Below, piece after piece: positions 27,690-39,663 of a DNA stretch of 64,000 bases. The translations under genes and the position numbers were made by a program. Below the pieces are notes generated by a model that saw only the letters and a list, made by a program, of their open reading frames with translations, was not told the DNA's origin and ran no database searches. Every line of letters starts with the position of its first letter. Within the stretch, counting starts at the first letter, position 1. Location: the NCBI GenBank assembly GCA_035041965.1, contig JAPYMA010000206.1, positions 1 to 64,000 on the forward strand. The letters run 5' to 3'. This DNA comes from Anisakis pegreffii. Taxonomy: Eukaryota > Nematoda > Chromadorea > Rhabditida > Anisakidae.

Positions 27690-27768
27690 GATGTGTGTGT
27701 GGTGTAATGGTTAGCGCACTACAACATAGAGCAAACCACTATGGCTCAATGCCGGTCGATGACGACTT
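27690..27768 (+). repeat. tRNA-like sequence, possible SINE head
   Basis: The stretch contains TGGTGTAATGGTTAGCGCA (27699-27717), an excellent match to a tRNA D-arm/A-box promoter, and GGCTCAATGCC about 30 bases later, resembling a T-arm/B-box. The anticodon stem and acceptor stem do not pair convincingly, so it is not called as a functional tRNA. A tRNA-derived SINE or tRNA pseudogene is the simplest reading. It overlaps the non-spliced extension of a neighbouring minus-strand exon. Confidence 0.4.
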
Positions 27769-27830
27769 AAATGTACTGCCCCAGACTGAAGGTGCGTGAG
27801 GAATAGTATAGAACTTTGTTCTACTGAGAC

Positions 27831-27932
27831 CTTTTCTTTGCGCGCTCCCCGTTTGTTTGGTAGCCGTTCTTCATTTGGAGCCACAAATCTTGGCAATTTT
27901 GGCATTGAAACATACAGTTGAATGATTGGTTT
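27831..27932 (-). CDS. Short exon of the unidentified minus-strand gene
   Basis: On the minus strand an acceptor GCGGCAG precedes base 27932 and a donor GTCTCA follows base 27831, giving 34 codons in phase 0/0. The product starts KPIIQLYVSMPKLPRFVAP and ends KRGARKEK, a basic, proline-containing segment. The phase agrees with the next exon at 27440. The donor is not a strong consensus, and without splicing the frame stays open into the tRNA-like sequence to 27711. Family unknown. Confidence 0.4.
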
Positions 27933-28405
27933 CTGCCGCAAGATTGAATATCATCTACCAAATGGCTTAAGTTCACCGTGACGATACATTCCACATCAAT
28001 TTCTAAACCGTAATCTGAAGAGAATGCAACACTAAAATCACAACATTATTAGCATATGTAACACATTAAAGGGAGCCAGGAGTAATATTAATACAATGTA
28101 ACGCATAATGAGTTAGATGTTTGTGAACTGCGCTTTCGGCTATTGTTAGTAAACATGCACATAATCTGATTATCAATATGCTCATTTGTATGAAGAAGCC
28201 GCTCATCCAAAGACGGATCATCTTAATCCAATTTACAAATGCTACTAATAATTCACGCTTTTCTTTTTGTTTTTTTTCACTAAAGACTTAAACAAACATT
28301 CGGCTTGTTCTTAGTGCAAATAAACCAAACTGTGTAAAGTGCATATGCATGAACCATACGAAGGTGATCGGTAAAATCTAACGTTTAATAAAATGAGGAT
28401 TTTAC

Positions 28406-28682
28406 TGGTTCTTCGACACCAATATTTTTGGATGCAGTCTTATATGATCTTCCTGAGATGGTGCGAATGAACCAATGGCAAAAGTGTCTAGCTTGGCCAG
28501 TAATTTTGTAACGGTCAATGCTTGATCAACTTGAAATCGTTGTACTCGTGACCTTTGCATGGAGATCTTGATATAGGTGTAACGCATCATAAACAGAGCC
28601 AAAAACACATTCGATTTCATCTGCTGCAGCGTTGAGATATTTTCCCCATCCAAGTCCATCACCAAAAAAAAGAAACGTTCTT
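28406..28682 (-). CDS. Exon of the unidentified minus-strand gene
   Basis: About 90 codons on the minus strand, entering at a TTCTAG or CTAAG acceptor (28682 or 28688). It leaves near 28406 (GTAAAA donor) or 28420 (GTGTCG donor, the one in phase with the next exon). The product includes LVMDLDGENISTLQQMKSNV, FLALFMMRYTYIKISMQRSR and VDQALTVTKLLAKLDTFAIG. The amphipathic composition and absence of stops argue for real coding sequence. I do not recognise the family. Confidence 0.5.
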
Positions 28683-28813
28683 CTAGAACTTAGTACCAAA
28701 ACGTTTGCTTACTAATCGTAAAAAACCATTTAATTCAGAGATTTTGAATGGACACAAATTGCGGTAAGCGCAATTCAATGGTGTGCACATTTTTGGGTTT
28801 GTCTCTTTCACTG

Positions 28814-28967
28814 TTAATGTCGTAAAATTAGGCCACATAATGCGTTTTCTATTCCATTTTCAGAGGCGATCATTTCAAAGGGAGTACGGTTGTAAAGAGT
28901 CAATGGATGTGCAGATAAGGAATCTGTTAGCAGCGTTGTGCACATGAGGGCATCGATAAATTTCCAT
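28814..28967 (-). CDS. Possible upstream exon of the unidentified minus-strand gene
   Basis: The minus-strand frame from a GGTGCAG acceptor (28967) to a TAA at 28814. The product WKFIDALMCTTLL then PLTLYNRTPFEMIASENGIE has a faint ankyrin-like look (TPFEMIASENG), too weak to call. No good donor was found before the stop, so its link to the exon at 28.4-28.7 kb is unproven. Confidence 0.3.
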
Positions 28968-30660
28968 CTGCACCCACCGCAAACCATCGAACGCAATCAA
29001 CATCTAACAGATGTCAGTTGTTCGTTGTTGCAATAAAACTTTCTTTTTGTATCAACAACAATGATCATGCGGATTTACTTCAATGTGCTCATCAATTGAG
29101 ACTTATTTGTAAGCGAATCGTTGTCATTGTCAATTTTATTGTATCCATCAGCCAATTTATCCGAACAACATTTACTGCATGAATGCTATGGACAGTTTTA
29201 TTGCTGATGATCTCATTGACCATATCCCAAATGAAACGTTGAAACAGCAATTCATTTAAATGCACTGAACAGGCAAGCGATATAGTTCATTGAGGAATGA
29301 ATGTTGAGAGTTTTATCGAAACACTGCAAAAAAGTTTTGAAGTTAGTAAAGATTTTTCGAACAAACTCATCGTTTTGTAAATATAATATTTTTGCATAGT
29401 TTCATCGAATTTTCATCGATCTCCGTGAATTCTCTCACTGTCCCAATAGAATGAATCTATGCATCCGAAACGGAATATTTCCCCGATGTGATGAATTTAC
29501 TTGAATCATAAACTCTCAGTAAATGAAATAATATTTGAAAATAGCACATAATGTATCATTTTGTGTTCTTGTTCTGTTATCCATAATGTTGACTAGAATG
29601 AACACTGCTAAAGCAAATATCCAAAATAAACTGTCGATAGGTAGTATTTGAAATGATAATGAAGGATCATAATGATCTTACGGTAAGCATGTTGATGTTG
29701 TGTACATAATAAACGTGTTGAAAAGATAAACGACACTCGGAAATGGCCGTAAATTATCGAAATGGTTTGTTGTCACAACGCAAGCGCAACAAACGTTTTG
29801 CCAGTCATAATTCGCATGATCAGATCATAACAACCATAATCATGCACACATCTGTTCATTTGCATAAACTTTTCTGATTAGATCAACAAACATCGAAAGT
29901 CTTTAATGTGCCTCATTGAATGCCGATTGTCGCCGTTAAATCATCGGTGTTTATGTGACTATTACCGTGTGCAGTTGAAAGTTCATGGACTAGACACTTG
30001 TTTGCGTATGTAAAAATATTTGTGAGTTGAGGGTTTGAATTTGATTTGAGGATGTTTGAATGAGCACACTGCGATGATGATGTGTTGAAGAATGCAAGTG
30101 TCAAGGAGGAAATAAGCAGCGAACAATTCGTTTACCTTTATGAACATGTGAATTGCATTTGAAAAGAAAAAGTCAGTCATGAATATAGTCGAGTGAAACA
30201 AATGCTTTTACACAATAGAATATTGATATGCAGCAGTATGAAGTGTCTGATTAGATTGTATCAGCAGCAGTGTTCTCTTGTCGAGACCACTTCTTAGCAC
30301 TCCTCCTTTTGTACTCTGCCAGGTAGCCACCTTTCGTACTATCCACCTGAAACCATTTTATCACTCCACTATTGTTTTTCTTAAATGAATTTGTGAATTT
30401 TTTGGTCCTATGCATTATCACCGCGCAAAAATATTTTGCAATTTATGATCCAAACAAGTTTTTTGCACTTTACGCCTAGATGTTGTTATGAAGTCAGCTA
30501 AAGTGTAAATAAGTCGGATGCATGTTAAAGCAAATGTTGATTGAGCTCCTCCATGTTTAAGTGTAAGCATTTGCCTAATTGTGAGCATAAGCGCGAGAGC
30601 TTATTTGAGTGGAATGAAACGTTTTGAAATTACATCCACTAAACTGTTCAGTGTTTCTCA
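28968..30660. other. Intergenic between two minus-strand genes
   Basis: AT-rich sequence with no supported feature. It would contain the 3' untranslated region of the globin and the upstream part of the unidentified gene. Confidence 0.45.
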
Positions 30661-33600
30661 TCACTTTCTCAAGTCAATGATCGAAGATTGAGACGAAATT
30701 CGTCGATTAATGCGAAATGTATGGAATGAAAGAATCGGAGAGAAGTGAAACTTTCTAACAATGAATGAAATGAGTGCATTCCACGCCTTAAGGCATTCTC
30801 GTTTGCCTCTGATCGGCTCAGCTTTAGTGATCGCTTCGGCCAAGCAATCACCGAACTGATCCCAAACCTGACTCATTGACCTGTCTGTTGCACCACAATG
30901 TGCCTCACCAACACTGGTGCATCGATCCTGAAAAAGACACGACTGTCTGTTTTGTTGCATGATGCATCGACCGTGCTCTTCTCTAGAATCCTCCCTCAAC
31001 AGTCAACAACCATACGAAGTAATATCACCAGTTTCTAGCGGGCACTGGCAAGTCATTTTAGCGTTGATGAATTGACTGATGACTTATTTTGGTACAAGCA
31101 CTAGTAAGTGATTTTGGTGTGAGCGCAGATAAATTACAATGAACCAAAAATGGTGTTACGTCCCTCTTTATCCAGGAAGCAAGGAGGCATCACGCTAGAA
31201 CTGGAGCTCCTTGCTGAAGTGGGAAACATAACATCTCAATTCGAAGGATTTTTCGAGTAGTTAACTGATATCGTACCCAATTCCTACTCAATCCCTTACC
31301 CTTCTTTCTGGCTCTTCACTATACACTTAAGTGAGGCAAAAACATTGTTTTGCTTTTTTTTTAAACAGCAATTCGTTTGATATTTTTCAACTACAAGCAA
31401 ATAATGTTGAAGCGTATTGTTGTGCCTCAAAATGCGCATTAATCTTGTGTCTTGTTGCGAATGTTTATGCTTCGCAATTTTATTCGAAACGATCAACTGA
31501 AGCAATAACGCTGGAAAACAGTTGGAGAAATACAACGAGAAAGGATTTCGTTTTAATTGCCACTCGAAATTGAACACAATTGGAAAATTTGATAGCATTT
31601 CAAGCATGTGCAATCGCTGAACTGCGTCATTCATTCGTTTCTTTTCCTATCAGTTAGTTCATATGGAAAATAAGTGAGTGAAATCGCGTAAAATAGACCA
31701 GAAAAAGCTCTTTCTTACTCCATTCGAAATGTATGCCAAAATTTGCATCATAATACGAGAAATTTCAATCAACCAATTCCCTTTCAGCATTTTTTCTTCA
31801 GTTCCAACTGATTCAAGTCAATAATGTGTTCATTCAGTCGCGCACAATTGAATGGGTATTTTAATGAGATAAACGAAAAAAAAAGTAAACATTTTTGCCT
31901 TATACTCGAATTCGCCCTATGCCAGCTAACATTCTCGAACAATCGCTCAAATTATTTCCAACAATAAATGATGGAAATTTATTTTCCAATATTGCACAGT
32001 TTACGTAAATGTTTAACGATGAAGCTTGGTGAAATGAATTTTATCTGAGCTTGAATAGGATTGCTTAGATTTCATTTTAGTGCATTATTGTATTGCTATC
32101 AGCAAGTTTGCATCTGTAAGATGGTCTCATAACCAGGTCAAGAGCAAGCGCGTCCATTACTCACTTACATGTACCACTCTTGTGGAACTGTGAATTTCGT
32201 GAATGCAGAAGTCGATCAGTTCGCAAAGCTCTCTGGCGTGCTCCTTTATGTTACACGATTTTCCACCGGCCGAGAACCCCTCAATGATTGAAGCTTTTTG
32301 AAAAAGCTCTTTAGCTTGCATATTGTTCGCAATTACTGCTCTGCAATTCATCACCATCATCTCGTTATTGCTGTGCAGTATTTGGAAATGATTGTTCTTT
32401 ATTCTGGACTGGATCAGATTTTCATCAGATCATCCGATACCATTCACAGATATCAATTTGTTTCATTTATGAACAACTCATTTATGAATTCTTAATGAGG
32501 GTCTCTACTCAATGAGATCTTACTTTCACGCTTCGCAGTTTCAATTCGAAATTACAATTCAGGGACTAGGTCTGAATAATTCTACTCGTACGCACTTTTT
32601 GTCTATGCGTCTCAATTCTATCCACGTCAGTCAGAAATTCGTTGGAATAGCAGCAAAAGAGAGGCAATAATTGGTGGTTAGTAACTGCAGTCAGCAATAA
32701 ATAACCATTCTAGAAGCAAACGAAAACTAACCTGAATACATTCAGTAAAAAATTTGGTGATGTGCGTAATTTTGACCAAGTTTGTTGCAAATGTTGAATT
32801 TGATAGCTGAAATTAACATCAGTTTTTTTAAAGAATTATTTATAATATACTCTATGAGATTCGAAATCATTCAGCTTTTCTCTCGTTCATAATATGAATT
32901 CTGCGTAACATTAAAACTAATCATCTGCATTTACTGAACTTAAATGTCATTTCTGAAAGGCAGTTAGCACATATGACCTTTATCAAATAACGTTCTGCTG
33001 CCATTTCATTAGTAATCATCAAATATTTTTGTTCTATGAGCCCTAAACCCTCATTTTTTTTGCAGTAGATTGTCGTTTTGTACTGCTTCAGAAGCATTCC
33101 ACTCAAGAGCTTGAAAAGCAACAGTCTTGCACCCATATTCCATTTCCATCACTATTTGAATTATGATTTGAACTTTTCGGTCATCGTTGTTCTCACGATC
33201 AGCCTTATTTTCGTAGCGCATTTACTGTTCCTCTCAATATGTTACATTTTCCATTGCAAACTGTCCATTCTCAGGCACTAACCTTACTGTTTCAATGCAA
33301 TGTAATCAAGTAAAGCATAAAAACGTGTACTATATAACACGAGAATGTCACTAATCAAGAGCACTGCTTAATATGATTATACTGCGCAAATGAGCTACAC
33401 GTAAAAGATCGACTTGAAGGGCATTGTTAGGAAAACAGGACAGCGAATTTCCTTTTGCTGTCGTTTTCTTCAGATGAGTTTTCGTGTGAATAAAGAATTA
33501 CGTCACGATGAGAAATGATTTTAGCTTGAAATTGGATCATATCAGTGGGACAATTAAAGATTTATTGCGGTAAGCATGAATGAGTATGGAAATGACATTA

Positions 33601-35192
33601 GCATAGAGCAATTACGATGATAAACTTCGTGTTTCAGTTCTGAATGATTTGCAGTAATTCATTTCAGTTGTTGAGAGTGCTTACATTCGCTGATCAGCGC
33701 TCTATTCGATTGAGTAAGTTGGAATGACTGCTGTTGAATGCACGCAATAAATCAAAAATTCTCATTCGATATACCTGCGTCGTGAAGCTTACCATTTACT
33801 TGATGAATAGCGATTATGTGTGCTTCTAACGAACTCTTACTACTGCAATGACATTCGCTGTTTTCGTCCCAATAATAAAAGCCCGAAAAAGGGTGTTACC
33901 CTCATAAGATTCAGTATTAACTCAATGCATTTTCACAATGGATTTTCACCGAAGTCATTTTCGTTTCGAGTGGATCACTCAATTTAATTGCATAGTGAAA
34001 GGAGAATTAAGCAGCAATCTCGAGCATTTGTATGCGTTTATGTTGATAGGTTTTATTTCTTCTATACTACCAAAAAAAGAAAACAACTAGAAAAATATTC
34101 ATTCATGTCATTTGAATCAGTTTGCGGCCAGTTAGCATTTCAAAACGTTGTTCAGTACTTTATAAAAACACTCAGCACAACTGTATTTTATGTTTGCATC
34201 TTCTGCGATTCAAAAACTTTGTGTTTAAATCGAATTGAAACGCATTCAAACAACACATATACGATCGCTAGCCTGGCAACGAAAAGGCAACGATAAACTG
34301 TAATGGTGAGTGGTAATATATGCGAATTAATGCTGATTTATGCCCGCTTTATCCATTTCGTCTAATCGTAGTTTCAAAAATCGTTTCAAAGAATTCAGTT
34401 ACCATAATGGCGAGATTTAGTCCGAAAATGCTGAGAATATATGAACGAAGGCGAGCGATTCAAAAGATTTTTCGTTATCCGAGTGGAATCAATAGATGCT
34501 CGCTTAAAGCACTTAATTTGAGTTCGATTTGTATTCATCAAAAAAAGTGAGACTTTTCATCATTTCATTCAAAAGCAATACGATGGATGAATGGTTTCAA
34601 TTTGTCCCCCGTGCCATCTCCCATCTTCCATTCATCGTTACTCAACTCATCGATTCAGCAACAGTATGACGGACGGCATCATGCCATCGGATAGTAATGA
34701 ATGAACAAACGCAATTGCTTAATGCAAATGACCATCGTTTTTCATCATTCAAGCAATTTCCACTAGGTGTATCTCTTCAATATTCAAAAGCAGGCTGAGT
34801 AATTTAAAGTGGCTTCGTCCACTAACATCTGAGCTTTTTATGCGAAACGCCAAATGATCGGTAGGGTGTTGCATTACGCATCAAAAACACAAAGTTTATT
34901 GAGTGAAGCGATGAAAGATTATGAAGTTGTTGTCATATGATTATTGCTATTGTTCATTCAGATCAGTGGTTTCACACTGCATTTAGCGAGATTCTTCGCG
35001 TGGTATCACTTTTCATACGAGAAGCATTTCCGAAACCGACAGATAGGAATGAATCTATGTAAGAACGTACCTTGACAGTTGCAGCTGTTCAGCCAAAGTA
35101 ATTCCGAAATCGCCCGTTTCTGAGAACATATCTGCGGCTCTGCTTGCTCGACGTGTACAACTGGGACTTTCACGATCCAAATTCAACCTAAT
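30661..35192 (-). CDS. Globin, minus strand, at least three exons, N-terminus incomplete
   Basis: Supported exons in order of translation: about 35192-35071, 32340-32169 and 30927-30661. The first encodes ESPSCTRRASRAADMFSETG then ITLAEQLQLSR, like the start of a globin A helix. The second (AKELFQKAS, then NIKEHARELCELIDFCIHEI) covers the C to E helices, with CD1-type phenylalanine and E7 histidine. The third begins DRCTSVGEAHC, giving the proximal F8 histidine, then VWDQFGDCLAEA and CLKAWNALISFIV (G and H helices), plus a basic carboxyl tail ending at TGA. Junctions are phase 2/2 and phase 0/0 with GTACGT and GTAAGT donors and TTGCAG and TTTTTCAG acceptors. About 20 residues of the A/B helices are missing, so another phase 2/2 exon probably lies in the 2.7-kb intron; 33288-33350 is one weak candidate. 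The initiator methionine was not found. Expected role: heme binding for oxygen transport or sensing. Confidence 0.78.
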
Positions 35193-37008
35193 CTGCGAGC
35201 TTCGTTTTGAGTATCGGCTACAAAACAATAATGAACATAACTGATCATATCAATGCAATCGTCTATGAATTCACAACAAATCAATGATGATTGTTTTTGC
35301 AAATGCCCACAACAACAACAACACGGGCTAGAGTCGATTAATCGAAGGAGATGACTGATGCAGATTCAGTGTTGGCAAATGATATCACGAAGAATCAGCT
35401 GAGAACCAGGCAGAACAAGAAGCCACGACACGAAGACCATTCGAGCCAGCCAGCAGCTGCCAGATAAGCATCGAAACTGTGAAATGTGAGGAATGGCTGG
35501 CTGCTGCTAGCTTGCCACTGATATCGTTTGGTGGCCATCGTTGTGCCCCTCTGTCGTCCTGCTCTCATCCGTTCACTCTCGTCTCGTCTCCGAACATGGT
35601 TCATTCAAGTCGATTGACTCACATCAGTGACGAATTCGAGCGCATAAAGAAGACGAAGAAAACTCAAATGTGAATGAACAACCGAATAATGTTAGAATGA
35701 ACGTTAAAGCGCATGAATGCATGGAACATAAACGACTTAAATGATGACACAAATAAGCAAAATTCAATTCAATGAACAAACAGTACACAACTTCATTCGC
35801 CGTTCACTCAAATCGTTTATTTGGCTAACGGAAAAAGCAACCAACGAAGACGACTTCAATCTATATGACCACCATCATCAACAACATTATTATGCCCACT
35901 TCTTCGAGGCAAACAGCTGCTGCTTCTGATTCGAATGGTGCTTCTGATGCTGAATTGCCCACAGACAAACCTATATTAGCAAACAAAGACAAACAAGAAC
36001 GATCCCAATGGAGTAGTCCCCTTCAAGCATTTTCTCCTCTCCACAATAAGAAGCTGGAAAAAAAAAGAGTGAGACGGATTGACTAATTTGATCAGTTTTA
36101 TTCATTGATGTACGTACGTACCACTCACAGAGGCAACCATCTTTTCAAATTCATACTGAATCCTCGGATGCACTGCTGTTGCTGTTGCGATTCAGTGGCC
36201 GGGTGAGCTTTAGAGCTAGACATCCTTTGTGCTGCAGTTCTACATTCCTAGTGCACCAGGGAACAATTCAATTTAAAATTGCGTTCAGAGGATGACGTAT
36301 TAAAAATATAGTGCATGACCGATGCAGTCATAATTCTTTTCGAAACAGCCGGAAAAATATGTTCGATACGCTAGAGGAGCAATAAAATGCGCCCGGGAAC
36401 AATTCAAAATGCCAACAAGGCTGCTTGGCTGCTTCTATTGTTGTCAGATAAGGAGAAGCATTTAGAGAGCTGAGTTCCAAATGGCACATGAACTCGACTT
36501 GTAGTCTATAATAGAATTAGCCTTTGTTGAAAATACTCAATGAATGGCATTCGTTCTTAATCTTATCATCGTTCAATCGCATGCAAATGAAAGCGATCAA
36601 TATAAGTCAAACATTCACGACAGTGACTTGAAAAACGCAAATCCAAGGAGCTGGATAATAGGTAGGATAGTTGGAACTTTCATACGTCGCGTTTGTTCTC
36701 ATCAGAAATATTCGATGAACTACTGCTGCTGCAGTCTCTGAGTTGTTTGAATGATTAGTTGCATAGCTATTAAGTGAATGAGTTTAATTCAATCAAATAG
36801 CTGCTTCGCAAATAGTCGCGAGCATTTTCTGTGTGAGCAGCATAAAATGAAATAGTTCCATTGATGACAGATAGATATCTGCACATAATGACACCCTAAT
36901 TAAGATATTTTTAGAATGTGCAAGCTCACAAAGCATCACCACATATGAATGCAGTTTAGATCACTTTCATTAAAATAGTATGAATGAGTGTTCGGAAGGG
37001 ACCTCACT
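35193..37008. other. 5' flank of the globin and intergenic sequence
   Basis: Possible globin promoter and first exon region. Imperfect inverted words (CCAGCCAGCAGCTG near 35452 and GGCTGGCTGCTGC near 35503) make a small stem. No other gene is supported. Confidence 0.4.
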
Positions 37009-37250
37009 TGCGAACATCCATCGAGGGGCCACCGTGACGATTTTTCATGAGTTACCTCTCTAGCGTGTGCAGGATCTTTTCAGTCCAGCGGGTGTATCCG
37101 CGGGAAATTTTTAGCTTCGTAGATGCACCCGCGCGGGCGATTCCTTGGAGGTGGGGGGTTTTGGAGCTCCTTGGGGTACCCCTCTTTGTATGTACCTCGA
37201 GAAAAATAGCTTGTTAAGGTTTTTGGGGCATTTTTGCTGCGGGTTGTGGC
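37009..37250. other. GC-rich island of unknown origin
   Basis: This segment is clearly richer in G and C than all flanking DNA, with runs such as GGAGGTGGGGGG and the words GCGGGTGTATCCGCGG and GATGCACCCGCGCGGG, which can partly pair. No open frame, tRNA, rRNA or known small RNA was recognised. It may be the remnant of a mobile element or an inserted segment. Confidence 0.5.
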
Positions 37251-37478
37251 GATAAATCATTCATATTCTTCGTTGTTTATCTGAAGAAATAGGCTGATGA
37301 TTATGCGTTCATCATTATGGATTCATTCATTCATGCATTCATCATCTATTTAGTAGTTATAATTGAAAAATAAAATGTCGGTATCACTGACTCATATGAA
37401 ACACCAGCATCACAATTACGTTGCTATCGTCAGCCTAGAATAACTGTTTATATCAAGGACTGACAGCAATTGCTCTAA

Positions 37479-37539
37479 ATTTTATAGTCTTTCTACCATA
37501 TCTTTCTACCAACAGAATACGGTAGAAAGACCATAAAAT
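37479..37539. repeat. Short hairpin-forming inverted repeat
   Basis: ATTTTATAGTCTTTCTACC (37479-37497) and GGTAGAAAGACCATAAAAT (37521-37539) are near-perfect reverse complements with a spacer of about 23 bases. It lies 70 bases left of the TIR element and could be a hairpin RNA, a tiny MITE or chance. Confidence 0.6.
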
Positions 37540-37599
37540 GCACAACAACAGCAGTCTTTGATGCAGATGATTCACGTCATTCCAGAATAACGTAAATGT

Positions 37600-38883
37600 G
37601 ATGTTGTTTAGGGTTTGCAAAATCCCGACGATTTTCCAATCCCGGGATCGATTTTTGATCCCGGGATAATCTCGGGATCGATTTTTGATCCCGGGATAAT
37701 CTCGGGATCGAACAATTATTGAAATATCGATGCGGGACATGTTTAAACACATTTTTCCGACCAAATATGTTCATTATTAATCAGAAACGAGCTAATTCAA
37801 CAAATTATCGAACAAATCCAAGGAACTAAGCATTCAAATTCAAATTAATATTTCATATAATGATGCCAATGATCATGCCGCAAGGGCATACTGCATATTC
37901 TATGCTAAGTCATCTTGTAATCTCGGGTCTAAGCTAATAACAGTACACTTGCATGTGAATATGAAATTCTTGATTGTCAAACACTTATTTGCAATGCTTT
38001 AACTCCATTTTCTCTCAGCGTTAATATCAATTGAATTCTGCCATTTCGGAAATTTCGATTTTTCACAAAAAAATGCATCGCATGAATTATATCATTCGCG
38101 TTTTGGAAAAATTCAAAGTTTAGAGTTTATCTAAAAAGTGAAAGAACATCTGCATTGGATTTTCATCGAACTATCGAGCACTTACATATTTGATAATTTC
38201 GATCAAAAATCATGCAAACGTACTTGATATTCAAGCTTAAGATCCTTTTGAATGGAACAATTTTGCTCACTTCGGCAATGAATTCTCACTATGAGTGAAT
38301 TCAGTGAAAATTAAGTACATTTCGATCGGATGAAAACGTTTCCAAATAACGAAGTAAAAAGACTTGCTGTCTTTGGAACATGCAGTTGAATTAACAGATG
38401 GAATATTGAAGCCGAACAGATCTCGTGGGAGGAAACAACTATAGATTTCATTGAACTTTGTTGCTCTTGGTTTTTATGAGAAAGTGTGACTATCTCTGTT
38501 AGTCTATTACATAGAAATGCATCCAGATGAGCGTAATATAAACCAATGAAGAGCAGAATAATCAGTTGAATATTCAATGAAATGTTACGTAAAAGTTCAT
38601 CGAGCTGTCGTTGATCATGTCATTCGTCCGAATTGCGTCTAATTTTCTTAGCTGAACATCAATGATAGAGGGCAGACAGCAAAGATAACTGCACATAAAT
38701 TAGATGGGAATGATTAAGGTTTGCTTGAAGATGGGCATATTATCAAAGTTCACACAAATTGGCCTGTTTTATCAAATCCCGAAATCGCGGGATTTTTCAA
38801 AACTTAAATCCCGTGATCGGGATCAGAACTGAAATCCCGAGATCCCGAGATTCCGGGATCCTGTGCAAACCCTAGATGTTGTT
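37600..38883. mobile_element. Non-autonomous TIR transposon (1,266 bp) with 9-bp target duplication
   Basis: The element spans 37609-38874. It starts TAGGGTTTGC and ends GCAAACCCTA, exact terminal complements, with weaker GATCCC/GGGATC-rich similarity further in. GATGTTGTT flanks it at 37600-37608 and 38875-38883, a perfect 9-bp target-site duplication. Just inside the left end are two head-to-tail 30-bp units (37644-37673, 37674-37703) built on the palindromic word GATCCCGGGATC. Internal open frames are short and have no transposase motif, so it needs an enzyme in trans. Nine-bp duplications are typical of Mutator-like and some other DDE families; the family assignment is inference. A diverged second copy starts at 63612. 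Confidence 0.88.
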
Positions 38884-39661
38884 GCTTCATACGAGTCAAT
38901 AATGCTGACTAATGCTGAACAGATGATGAATGCATAAATGAATGAATTCATAATGATAAAAACACAACCTTGAGCCTATTCCTTTATATAAACATGCATT
39001 TTCAGAATTATAAATATTCACACCGCACATTTCTATCAACAACAAATGTTGTTGCTTCATACCAGTCAGCAGTTATGAGTTTCATTCAGTGGATTACGAT
39101 AACATACTCGTTGTGGCACCAAGTTGTTACTGAAGTGAGTCATTGAAGTTAAATTGAGGGGTCACTTTCAGTGAAGTAAAGTCATAGAATATTGCGTACT
39201 GCTCTTATTTCTGGCCTCACTCACCTTGCCTGCTCCATGTCAAATTCAAGTCATTTTGCACGTCACATTTGAACAGACGCTAGGAAACAACTTTATAATA
39301 GATTGAAATAAAGTGCTTACAGATATAAATGGCTGCTGAAGTGAATCAATCGGCGTAAACGCCTGGAAGCGGGATTGGCTGAATATTTCATATTGGATGA
39401 ACCACATCTTATAGACTTCAATTATAATTCATAAGTCGCTTGAAAATAAAACGAGATGGAGTCATTGGAAGTGATGATATAGATTAGCGATTTCAATGCC
39501 ATAGCGAGATCGTTCATTTAAACGATGGAGAGATTTCACTGAGATAAGAAGTTCATTTGGAATTCACTGGAATCCGAAATTCCAGTGAAATTTTGATTGT
39601 TGAAAACAAAACTCATTACACATGCAGTCCAACGAAAACGATACATATTTAGTGGATTGCG

Positions 39662-39663
<2 letters not shown>
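38884..39663. other. Repeat-littered intergenic DNA
   Basis: No gene supported. ATGTTGTTGCTTCATA occurs both at the right end of the TIR element (from 38876) and near 39047. The motif GAGTTTCATTCAGTGGATTA near 39077 recurs near 39949, and a shorter form (TTTAGTGGATTGCGATTA) lies right before the TA microsatellite. Confidence 0.5.

Noticed and set aside
27690..27768. Functional tRNA gene
   Set aside because: The A-box is good, but the anticodon and acceptor stems do not pair, so only a tRNA-like repeat is called.
32921..33136. Minus-strand frame as the missing globin exon
   Set aside because: The product has no globin helix pattern, and its borders do not give phase 2/2 joins.
37453..37774. 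Minus-strand frames with repeated SRDYPGIKNR units
   Set aside because: Produced by the 30-bp tandem units at the left end of the TIR element.
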